Position numbers and translations under genes: made by a program. A stretch of DNA of 64,000 bases from Mya arenaria (lineage: Eukaryota > Mollusca > Bivalvia > Myida > Myidae): NCBI RefSeq assembly GCF_026914265.1, contig NC_069124.1, positions 71,472,402 to 71,536,401 on the forward strand, read 5' to 3'. The notes beneath the pieces were generated by a model that was not told the origin of the DNA, did not search any database, and saw only the letters and a program-made list of their open reading frames with translations. Every line of letters starts with the position of its first letter. The stretch's first letter is position 1. Positions 13,657-25,500 of this stretch are shown here, piece by piece.

Positions 13657-14153
13657 TTAAAGGGACTCGCTCATTATTTGTAAAACTCACTTATTTATAA
13701 CGAAATAAGTGCGGCAAATCATTAGGAGTATTAAAATGTGATACCGACAGCTGGAACCATTCAGTAAATGTTGATTTTTGCTCTAATATCGTCTTTGAAT
13801 TCCACAATATTTAATAGCGTTACAAAAGGCTTTCAGCGATTTCGTTGTGGCGTGATTGGTTGAATGGCAGTATCACGTGATGATATCAATGTGTTGTTAT
13901 AACGTCGAAATATCCGCCTCTGTTGTATAAGTCCTTGTGGTCTACTGGTTGACACGTCGGTTTTCTCAAAATGAAATCTTGACGTGGGTTCGCACCCTAT
14001 TAAAACCAAAATACATGTTTATACTTTGTATTTTTTCTGCATTTCCGATATCGGTTCCAGTTTCTATATAGTGTAAAACAATGATAAAATAAGTATTTTA
14101 GATGCATTACAGTGAAACCTAATTTTTGGTCCAAAAACATCAGTGGGTCCCTT
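13657..14153 (+). repeat. Short element with tRNA-like core and weak inverted ends
   Basis: An A-box-like TGGTCTACTGG (13938-13948) precedes a B-box-like GGGTTCGCACCC (13986-13997). The outer limits 'aagggactcgct' (13660-13671) and 'agtgggtccctt' (14142-14153) are inverted relative to each other with two mismatches. The core resembles the minus-strand core near 10.6 kb, including 'acacgtcgg'. This may be a tRNA-derived element carried within a terminal-inverted-repeat element; the ends are the less certain part. Confidence 0.5.
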
Positions 14154-14449
14154 CAGTAATACGGACCCTGTTGTAGTCCTAGCATTCCTCTCAATACAGT
14201 GCAGTGCCGTTTATTCAGACCAATGTGTTTTGGCTTTAATGTTGAATCATGTGAATCTAATTTAAGATATCATAAATGCTCATGTTTGATAACAAATACA
14301 ATTAAACTTGTTATAATTACTTTATAAAAATCTCATATATGCTCCTTTTAAATCATACCCCTTATAAACTGGAAGAGTATAAGAAAAAAAACCTTATGCA
14401 TCTAAGGCTTGAGTGATATTAACTTAACTTTGTATTACAGTACCTGCGA

Positions 14450-14830
14450 TTTTTATGCCCCAAAGGGTGGCATACAGTTATCGGATCGTTTTTCCGTCCA
14501 TCGTCCGTCCCCACGGTTTCCGATCAATAGCTGAAGAACGCTTAGGCTCAGCGTTCGTTTCAAACATTAACCTGTTAATAAGCGTTAAAGCCGATTCGCT
14601 GTCATTACCCAACATTTCTAAGCTTATAAGGGCAAAAAGTGTGAATTGAGGAAACAAGAAGTAAGGAGAGGATGGTGTTTCGAGGGCATTGTACCTGGCC
14701 GCAAGCTTGACCGTGATATTGTACACTATTAAACAGACTAATAAATGGCAGCGTGGTGTAGTTAGGTGATAATGTCCCTCGGGCCATTATCGATGTGCCA
14801 GGGATATTAATCATTGGCACCGCGCGGGCA
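14450..14830 (+). repeat. Dispersed repeat fragment ('ccccaaagggtggcat' start, 'gtccctcgggcc' end)
   Basis: Contains a 'tccgtccatcgtccgtcc' run, a 'caatagctgaagaacgctta' block and, near 14772-14820, 'gtccctcgggccattatcga'. This organisation resembles other long-period repeats in the window and, to my recollection, common mollusc repeats. Short ORFs over it look incidental. Confidence 0.45.
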
Positions 14831-16100
14831 TATATTAATCTCTAAAGTATTTAATATAAATCTAACGGTAACTGTTGCCAGAAATGTTTTGATAAGCATG
14901 AAAAAACTGTTAACTGATACAAATGTTCCGAAAGTCAGACATAGCTTACAACCAACTCTAGACCTCCGGCGACCAGTTTTCGCTAGAAAGTGTATTAGAA
15001 GTGTTTTACAGGTTGATCGGATCCTGGTTTTCGACCAATTCAGTCGCCTGGATGTCTACGAATCTGCAAGTGAAACATTTTGCAAACCAAAGTGCTCGCA
15101 AAAGGGTTTTCTTTCATATTCATTCGGTCGGCGTCTAGACGGCGACTGATCAACGACGGGTCACCGTCCCGTTTTTTACCCTGTCTGGGTATTACAGACG
15201 AATATTTACAGACATCACATCAATGCTTTTCCACTCATCATAATGAGGCATAATAATTGTCTTATCAGTCCCCGTTTAGGCGATACCAGTCACAGAAGAT
15301 TTGCTGACAAGTCATTAATCTCACGGGTCTCAACCAGTTTCAAGCCCATTGTCATATCTGTGGTGAACAGTTGCAGATATGTGGCATGTTGACGTGCAAT
15401 CTCTGGCAAGCTGAAAAAACTAGTGCTGAATGATCGCCGATCAACCACAGATTCTAAATATGGACAAAAGCAGTTGCACTAGTTTAAAGTCAGTCGCAAA
15501 TGAAATCAATCGCGAAGAGGTCATATCGCCTTGTTGGTGTGACCAGGGCAAAACAACATACCGGTAATGGGAAAATGCAGGACAAAGTGGGTGTCTTTTA
15601 TAATTTAATTCCATATAAAAATGTTAACACAACATATTATACATTAACCATATCAACAATATCTATACATCAAACAAGCATTAAACCAAGCTTGTGACAC
15701 TTGGGTCTGCACCACAAGAAATATCACACGAATATTCACAAAGACCTGTCTGTATTGCTATTTCACACATACTAGTCAATGATGAAAAAGCTGGAAATGA
15801 TGCAATAAACCACTCTAGATAGGTTATGAATATCATTGATTTCAGACAATGATTTTAGACATTCTTTCAAATGTTCATCTTTTTATCAAGAAAAGGACTA
15901 ATAGGATTTGCACCGATCCTTCAACCATGTCACTTATTCATTATGTTCATAATATCAGTACAAAATACAGAAAATAAAAACATGAATATGTTTTCATAAA
16001 ATAGTATGACTGTATGTCATTTAACACATCATTAGGCCTTTTCTTAACATATCAAAAATGGCTGAAATATGAGTGACCTTTTGCATCCCATTGGTCCCTT
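14831..16100. other. Gene-free stretch
   Basis: A 111-codon ORF at 14814-15149 (+) has no recognisable motif and lies beside a repeat. I see nothing else that supports a gene here. Confidence 0.4.
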
Positions 16101-16109
16101 GTGTGTGCC

Positions 16110-19100
16110 GTCAATATCCAGTGTTCCAGCTTGGTCATGTGCAGTAAGACTCATTGTCTAGCAGATATTTCTTTTAACAGTCCCTGGTACCTGTTACATC
16201 ACTTTTTACCTGAAGAGTGTCAAAGAAATACAATTTATATTGATATATCACTGCTATTTAAAAGGGTGGCCATTTCCTCAAACTATAAAGACTAAACTTC
16301 TTAACAGAAACTATTTAGTAACCAAAGATATAATTGTATCAAATCCGTTTTTAAATAGCAATGACAAGTTGTTGTAGACAAACAGTGAAACTTGCACAAT
16401 AACAGCTATGTGATTATAAAACCTGACCCAAAGTTTTACACTCTGTTGCTAATTCGATCAGGCACCACAAAGACAATCCCCTAATTGCTGTCTTCAAGGG
16501 TGAAGCCAAATTGGGGTTTCCAAAAGAAGCTGTATTATAAGTTGGCTGAGTACAAAAAGAGCCTTAACCATTATTGATCTGAATGAGGAGTTTTCCTGCA
16601 TAAAATTTTCTATTGGAAACTATTTTGAAACCCCACTTTCACAGACTTTAATGAAGATCAATGAGATCTGGGAGTAGGAGTGTTTGTTGCTGGTCCCAGA
16701 TGAGATTAACTTCCTTCCATAATCAGACATATGTGTCTTTATTTTAAACCCACTTATTTCAAATGCAAACATTTTTGTAAACTCAATTCAATGCATTTCA
16801 AGTGTTCAAACAATCTCTAAGACATAAAATTAAATATTCTTTAACTAAAGCAGAATTAGCAAAATTTTATATGCTGAGCAGAATATTTGTCCTAATAATA
16901 ATTAAAGAAATAAAAACAACAGATCGAGTTAGGCCTCTCAAATGCTTCTTTTTAAACTTCTGCCAATTAATAGTTTTGTGCACTTGAGTAATTGAAATTA
17001 TAAATTATAAATGAGCATTTCAGCGCAAGGAAAACAATCAATTACAAGGATAATAGTTGCCGTAACTGTTGTACCATGTTGTCCAGGGCAACGTTCAATA
17101 ACCTGGGTGAGTATAAGTGAAAAGTTTGCAATTCATCCACAAACTAGTAACTGAATGGTAACGCTCTGATTATGTGTTTCCATTCTGATATGAAAGTGAA
17201 TGTTCAGAAAACAAAAGAAATGCTAAAATATGATACAGATAGCATTTATCTGTTGACTAATTTTTTTTCTATTATATGTAACCACATCCCATAAACAATA
17301 AACAAAATCATTCAGAGGTTGACAAAACATTTGAATCCTGTTGTAAAGTTTAATACTTTAAACATTTTACTTTTTTTTTTAAATTTTACTTTTATTTCCA
17401 TTGTTGTTGTTTTTATTTAACTGTACTGTTTGTGTACCTAAATCAGGCCACTGTTTAATGTTTTTTTTCATTAGATTCATGAACAATTGTGATGAAGAAT
17501 ATTTGTTAATTCACTCATGTATTTCTACTTGAGAAAAAAACCATTTGAAAATTGAAATAATAGATGACATAAGTAGCCATGTAAACTAAGGCTTTTTCAC
17601 ATCAAGAGTACCTAAATACTGGCCATTTTTGAAAAATAACTATTTTGATTATCATTTTAAAATTGAAAAGCAACATAAGAATAAAATACAAACAAAAAAT
17701 GCCGCAATGCAACGAAACCAGGTTTTTAATGATTGACAGAAGAACATCAGCCTGTGTCTGTTTTTCTATTTTTAGTAACAGTGACCTTGACCTTGACCCT
17801 AGGGACTCCAGACGCAATCCCATGAAAGGTCTCCATAAACCCTTCCTATAGATCAAGTTTAGTCAAGATATGTCATCCCTAACTTAAGTCATTCAGTTTC
17901 GACCGTTTTTCTAGTTTTAGTAACAGTGACCTTGACCTTGACCCTAGGGACCCTAAACGCAATCCCATGAAAGGTCTCTATAAACTCTTCCTATAGACCA
18001 AGTTTGGTCAAGATATGTCAACCCTAACTAAAGTAATTTAGTTTTAACCGTTTTTCTATTTTTAGTAGCAGTGACCTTGACCCTAGGGACCCCAAACGCA
18101 ATCCCATGAAATGTCTCCATAAACTCTTCCTATACACCAAGTTTGGTCAAGATATGTCAACCCTAACTAAAGTAATTTAGTTTTAACCGTTTTTCTATTT
18201 TTAGTAGCAGTGACCTTGACCTTGACCCTAGGGACCCCAAACGCAATCCCATGAAATGTCTCCATAAACCCTTCCTATAGACCAAGTTTAGTCAAGATAT
18301 GTCATCCCTAACTAAAGTTATACAGTTTCATAGGTGAGTTTGACGCCGCCCGGCCACCCGCCCGAACAATGACATTCGTCATTCTAATAACCAGGTTTCA
18401 CTATATGAAAACCTGGCTAATGAGCCATTAAAGGTAGACATAATTTTACCACAATATTGATCAACACTTATTCCTCTTGTTTATATATTTTTTTCTCGTA
18501 AAGAAACATATTGTTTATAGGTAATGGTTCTTTTAGTGCATATAGTTAAAGAGTTTTTGTCAACAAAGAAGTAAAAGTAGTAGGGTAAGGTTCATTATTC
18601 TACTATCCATCAAATGGGAAGTACCTGTAAGTCATATTTCATGGTGATCGCTCAGCTATGCCAGCAAATAAAAATTAAACTCCTTATTTGTTCTATAATT
18701 GAACAGACTCCAATTTGATTACAGCATTAATGTTTTGTAAAATAATCTCAGAAATGAAAACTGAGTCATTTTTATACATTTTGGAAGATGACAGGAAACT
18801 AACCTAACATTAGAGATGTATTTTGTGAGGCTTTTAAAGATGCATAGGAAACTACACATTATTAATGCTATAGGTTAGCGTGTGTGTTGCCTTTGCAATT
18901 ATAATATCTTTGATATGGAAGTTTCATGTTTTAATGACAGACTCTAATAGTTACACTGTAGAAACACTGCAATATGTTGAAGAATGCATAAACCTGCCCT
19001 CACCTATCATTTGACCTGTGACTAGGACTGGTTGAGGTAGCGCTGAATGCCAAAGCTTGCCAGCCCAGTAAGGATGAAGCCAATAAAGCCAAGTCCTCCA

Positions 19101-19560
19101 AGTTTCAACCAATTCACAGGCTGAAACATTACAGGTCACATGTCATTCCCTACATACCAGCTGGTTAAACTAGGGGCAAAAACTGAACCACTTCAAATTG
19201 ACATAAGCTATAAATGTATTACAAAGATGTATCAACAATTTTTATTTTCAAGATGTTCAGCTCTTGAACAACAATAAAGAAGAATTATTATTTAGGAGAA
19301 TAAATCCAGGGACAGTTAATTTTCATCTTTTGACATGTTTTTGCAATTAACATATTACATTCTTAGAAAAAAAATGCGGTAATTACACTTCATAAGGCCA
19401 TGCAACTAGCAAAATATTTTGGTTCAGAACATCAAGAAAAAGCTCAGTGACATATGAACTTTAAGGAACAGATTCTATACAATTATACTGTGTAAAATTG
19501 GGGGCAAAATTGAAAGAAATGACCTTGATGTCTTTTTTGCATTAGAAATTAACTGTATCA
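16110..19560. repeat. Segmental duplicate of 10-12 kb, including the FKBP8 3' end
   Basis: Colinear with 9990-11960 (anchors listed there) but interrupted by a GACCTTGACC array at 17765-18340 and by the FKBP8 terminal exon. The divergence implies an old duplication. Confidence 0.55.
17765..18340 (+). repeat. Tandem array, four ~140-146 bp GACCTTGACC units
   Basis: Four direct copies start near 17770, 17914, 18060 and 18199. Each runs from 'agtgaccttgacc' through 'gcaatcccatgaaa', 'ttcctatagaccaagttt' and 'gtcaagatatgtca' to 'accgtttttctatttttagta'. The third copy lacks one CTTGAC hexamer. The array ends in a GC-rich 'gacgccgcccggccacccgc' tail. Confidence 0.9.
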
Positions 19561-22500
19561 CAATTGCATCAATTAATTATTACGTTGGAAAATTCATATG
19601 ATGATGAAACTAAATTTAAGCTGATAACACGACAATACAGTAAAATGTTTTCAAGGGAAATTTCCATTGATCCAGGTTGTTTTGTACATAAAACAGATGG
19701 CAATGAGAATTGGAGCAGCCAAGAAAAAGTTAAAGCCTTTTTCGTTAGGCATGATGGAGGCATTATCCTTCTAATTTAGAAAGCCTAAAGGCCATAGAGT
19801 TTACGTAGTCTTCAAAAGCTGTGGAACACCACTGCTAGTACTTCATGATGCCAGTAAGCTTGCATGGAATTTTAAACCCCTTTAACTAAATGCAGATACA
19901 TATGAAAACGAAATACCTTTTAGTAGAAAATGTTTTACCTCTGCCTTTGAAGGTTTAGCTTTCCCACTATTGGACATGTCTGGGGGATTTGATCCCCAGA
20001 ACATTTTGGAGTACATTTCCCGCTGATCTTTCTTCTTGTTGTGGTTCACCTTTGTAAGGCGGGACAACTCGGAGTGAAGCCACTAAGGGTTTAAAAACAT
20101 TAAAATTGACAGAAATAATGTACACATTAAAATGATGGAATTGTATATCTTTAGAAATGATTATTTTTATAATATATGCTGCATAATGCACCATACATCT
20201 GCAAGCAATGTAAATTGCAAACAAAAATGTGTCCATAGGATATGAATGCTGTCTTACGCCGCATTTGTCACAAAAGCAAGGACCATTATTTTGTCCATTC
20301 TTCATAAATGTGCATCAAAATTATAAGTTCCACAAACCAAGTGCAATAAGACCATATTCCACCTGGTGCAGTACATCAAAGTCAAAAAGCTGCAATTCTG
20401 GTCAAATTGCCTACACACTTTTGATCGAACAGCCTAACACTCATTCAAATCTCCATAATGTTTGGTCCAATATCCCTAACCTTTTTGGTCCTAACACCTC
20501 CACACTTTTGGTCAAATAGCCCCCATACTTATGGTCCAGTAGCCCCAACACTTTTGGTCCAGTAGCCCCCAATACTTATGGTCCAGTAGCTCCTTATACT
20601 TATGGTCCAACAGCACAAACACTTTGGTCAAATAGCCCCCCATACCTATGGTCCTATCCTATAGCCCCAGCACTTATGGTCCAATAGCCCCAACACTTTT
20701 GGTCAAATAGCTCGCCCGTACTTATGGTCCAATAGCCCCAACACTTCAGGTCAGTAGCTCCTTATACTTATGGTCCAATAGCCCAAACACTTTCAGTCCA
20801 GTAGCCCCTTATACTTATGGTCCAAAAGCCCCAACACTTTCAGTCCAGTAGCTCCTTATACTTATGGTCCAATAGCCCCAACACTTCAGGTCAGTAGCTC
20901 CTTATACTTATGGTCCAATAGCCCAAACACTTTCAGTCCAGTAGCCCCTTATACTTATGGTCCAAAAGCCCCAACACTTTCAGTCCAGTAGCCCCTTATA
21001 CTTATGGTCCAATAGCCCCAACACTTCAGGTCAGTAGCTCCTTATACTTATGGTCCAATAGCCCAAACACTTTCAGTCCAGTAGCCCCTTATACTTATGG
21101 TCCAAAAGCCCCAACACTTTCAGTCCAGTAGCCCCTTATACTTATGGTCCAATAGCCCCAACACTTCAGGTCAGTAGCTCCTTATACTTATGGTCCAATA
21201 GCCCAAACACTTTCAGTCCAGTAGCCCCTTATACTTATGGTCAAATAGCCCCAACACTTTCAGTCCAGTAGCCCCTTATACTTATGGTCCAAAAGCCCCA
21301 ACACTTTTGGTCCAGTAGCCCCTTATACTTATGGTCAAATAGCCCCAACACTTTCAGTCCAGTAGCCCCTTATACTTATGGTCCAAAAGCCCCAACACTT
21401 TCAGTCCAGTAGCCCCTTATACTTATGGTCAAATAGCCCCAACACTTTCAGTCCAGTAGCCCCTTATACTTATGGTCCAAAAGCCCCAACACTTTTGGTC
21501 CAGTAGCCCCTTATACTTATGGTCAAATAGCCCCAACACTTTCAGTCCAGTAGCCCCTTATACTTATGGTCCAAAAGCCCCAACACTTTCAGTCCAGTAG
21601 CCCCTTATACTTATGGTCCAATAGCCCCAACACTTCAGGTCAGTAGCTCCTTATACTTATGGTCCAATAGCCCAAACACTTTCAGTCCAGTAGCCCCTTA
21701 TACTTATGGTCCAAAAGCCCCAACACTTTCAGTCCAGTAGCCCCTTATACTTATGGTCCAATAGCCCCAACACTTCAGGTCAGTAGCTCCTTATACTTAT
21801 GGTCCAATAGCCCAAACACTTTCAGTCCAGTAGCCCCTTATACTTATGGTCCAAAAGCCCCAACACTTTCAGTCCAGTAGCCCCTTATACTTATGGTCCA
21901 ATAGCCCCAACACTTCAGGTCAGTAGCTCCTTATACTTATGGTCCAATAGCCCAAACACTTTCAGTCCAGTAGCCCCTTATACTTATGGTCAAAAAGCCC
22001 CAACACTTTCAGTCCAGTAGCCCCTTATACTTATGGTCCAATAGCCCCAACACTTCAGGTCAGTAGCTCCTTATACTTATGGTCCAATAGCCCAAACACT
22101 TTCAGTCCAGTAGCCCCTTATACTTATGGTCCAAAAGCCCCAACACTTTCAGTCCAGTAGCCCCTTATACTTATGGTCCAATAGCCCCAACACTTCAGGT
22201 CAGTAGCTCCTTATACTTATGGTCCAATAGCCCAAACACTTTCAGTCCAGTAGCCCCTTATACTTATGGTCCAAAAGCCCCAACACTTTCAGTCCAGTAG
22301 CCCCTTATACTTATGGTCCAATAGCCCCAACACTTCAGGTCAGTAGCTCCTTATACTTATGGTCCAATAGCCCAAACACTTTCAGCCCAGTAGCCCCTTA
22401 TACTTATGGTCAAATAGCCCCAACACTTTCAGTCCAGTAGCCCCTTATACTTATGGTCCAAAAGCCCCAACACTTTTGGTCCAGTAGCCCCTTATACTTA

Positions 22501-25500
22501 TGGTCAAATAGCCCCAACACTTTCAGTCCAGTAGCCCCTTATACTTATGGTCCAAAAGCCCCAACACTTTCAGTCCAGTAGCCCCTTATACTTATGGTCA
22601 AATAGCCCCAACACTTTCAGTCCAGTAGCCCCTTATACTTATGGTCCAAAAGCCCCAACACTTTTGGTCCAGTAGCCCCTTATACTTATGGTCAAATAGC
22701 CCCAACACTTTCAGTCCAGTAGCCCCTTATACTTATGGTCCAAAAGCCCCAACACTTTCAGTCCAGTAGCCCCTTATACTTATGGTCCAATAGCCCCAAC
22801 ACTTCAGGTCAGTAGCTCCTTATACTTATGGTCCAATAGCCCAAACACTTTCAGTCCAGTAGCCCCTTATACTTATGGTCCAAAAGCCCCAACACTTTCA
22901 GTCCAGTAGCCCCTTATACTTATGGTCCAATAGCCCCAACACTTCAGGTCAGTAGCTCCTTATACTTATGGTCCAATAGCCCAAACACTTTCAGTCCAGT
23001 AGCCCCTTATACTTATGGTCCAAAAGCCCCAACACTTTCAGTCCAGTAGCCCCTTATACTTATGGTCCAATAGCCCCAACACTTCAGGTCAGTAGCTCCT
23101 TATACTTATGGTCCAATAGCCCAAACACTTTCAGTCCAGTAGCCCCTTATACTTATGGTCAAATAGCCCCAACACTTTCAGTCCAGTAGCCCCTTATACT
23201 TATGGTCCAAAAGCCCCAACACTTTTGGTCCAGTAGCCCCTTATACTTATGGTCAAATAGCCCCAACACTTTCAGTCCAGTAGCCCCTTATACTTATGGT
23301 CCAAAAGCCCCAACACTTTCAGTCCAGTAGCCCCTTATACTTATGGTCAAATAGCCCCAACACTTTCAGTCCAGTAGCCCCTTATACTTATGGTCCAAAA
23401 GCCCCAACACTTTTGGTCCAGTAGCCCCTTATACTTATGGTCCAATAGCCCAAACACTTTCAGTCCAGTAGCCCCTTATACTTATGGTCAAATAGCCCCA
23501 ACACTTTTGGTCCAGTAGCCCCTTATACTTATGGTCAAATAGCCCCAACACTTTCAGTCCAGTAGCCCCTTATACTTATGGTCCAAAAGCCCCAACACTT
23601 TTGGTCCAGTAGCCCCTTATACTTATGGTCAAATAGCCCCAACACTTTCAGTCCAGTAGCCCCTTATACTTATTGTCCAATAGCCCCAACACTCAGTCCA
23701 GTAGCCCCTTATACTTATGGTCAAATAGCCCCAACACTTTCAGTCCAGTAGCCCCTTGTACTTATGGTCCAATAGCCCCGACACTTTCAGACCACTTACC
23801 CCCCATACTGATGGTCGAACAACCCAAACAGTTTTGGTCTTATAACCACCACTCTTTTGGTGAAATAGCCCCAACACTTTTAGTCCAGAAGCCTCCAATA
23901 CTGATGGTCGAACAGTTCAAAGAGTTTTGCTGTAATAGCCACCACACTTTTGGTGAAATAGCCCCGACACTTTCAGTCCAGAAGCCCCAATACTGATGGT
24001 CAAACAGCCCAAACAGTGTTGGTCTAATAGCCACCAAACTTTTGGTGAAATAGCCCCGACACTTTTAGTCCAGAAGCCCGCAATACTGATGGTCGAACAG
24101 CTCAAACAGTTTTGGTCTTATAACCACCACACTTTTTGTGAAATAGCCCCGACACTTTCAGTCCAGAAGCCCCCAATACTGATGGTCGAACAGTTCAAAG
24201 AGTTTTGGTCTAATAGCCGCCACACTTTTATTGAAATAGCCCCAACACTTTCAGACCACTTACCCCCCATACTGATGGTCGAACCGCCCAAACAGTTTTG
24301 GTCCAATAGCCACCACACTTTTGGTGAAATAGCCGCGACACTTTCAGTCCAAAAGCCCCCCATACTGATGGTCGAACAGCCCAAACAGTTTTGGTCTAAT
24401 GGCCACCACCCTTTTTTTGAAATGGCCATGGCACATTTGGTCTAATAGCCACCACACTTTTGGTGAAATCGCCACAGCACATTTGGTCCAATAGCCCCAA
24501 AACTTTTGGTCCAATAGTCCCACACACATTATAGCTCCCACAATTTGGGACAAAACCCAACACACTTTCAAAAAACTCTTTTGTTCAGATAGTTCAATCA
24601 TGTTTGATCCAATAGCCTAACAATTTGATTAGGGAGCCATTATACAGCTATATCTTTCCTAAAGATCAAGTTTGAAATCTTCAGTATTCTTTTAGCATTA
24701 TGCTGCTTAAGCAAACTGTTGAAAACGTCCACAAAAACTCAACAAAAGCTCATTGCTTAACAGTAGCAGACATTACCTTATTAGTGGCATCCTGCTCCAG
24801 TGCCTTTTTGTAAGCCACAATGGCCTTGTCAGCATTCCCTAACTTCTCTTGGGCCTGAAAAAAGACATATGGTTGTGGCATTTTCAATATAATAAAGTGC
24901 ACTGATAAACCCTACAAAGAAATTAATAGGAAATATCTAATTTTATCAATCCAGATATTATATTATACTGGCTATTGTTATTTATTGGCATATTGGACGT
25001 AGCCATCGCTAGGAAATGACATTCCAATTTGTAACTTTTCACTTTATTTCATTCAAAATTCATCAAAATTTAAACAGGGTATGTTGCATTCAACTAATCC
25101 AACTCTTGGGCAATAGAAAAGTAGTATCATGGAAAGCATGCAATTCTCTCATAAAGGATACTTATTAACTGCAGTATTGTTGAACAAATGTACATCCAAA
25201 CAAGCCCTCAGACATGTCAGCTTATCAGTGCCTCAGATGAAACAAGGCGAGTGTCTTACTATGAACCACCATAGTGTGTAACAGGAACAAGAGGTCCATG
25301 GGAGAACAACAATGCTCTCCTGTTGTTCTTCTTCTCTTTCTTTTTAGTAAAATTGGCCTAAATCAGCAATCATTAGAGTCAAGGTGTGGGCCTTGCAGTA
25401 CATGTGTGCACTGTCTCCAGCAACATGTGTACCAAGTTTCATTTCAATACCAAGAAAAGATTTAGAGTTATGGCCAGGGTTAATGGAGCAGCGGACAACA

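Noticed and set aside
13930..14010. A true tRNA gene
   Set aside because: Boxes only; no cloverleaf pairing could be drawn, and related cores occur in other repeat copies.
14814..15149. A 111-codon plus-strand frame
   Set aside because: Adjacent to a dispersed repeat, no domain, no splice or promoter context.
23673..24601. Several overlapping 65-150 codon frames on both strands
   Set aside because: They are products of the FKBP8 intron 9 satellite; no start context, splice support or recognisable domain.
20399..24630. CRISPR-like array
   Set aside because: Repeats are contiguous with no unique spacers, and the DNA is clearly from an animal nucleus.
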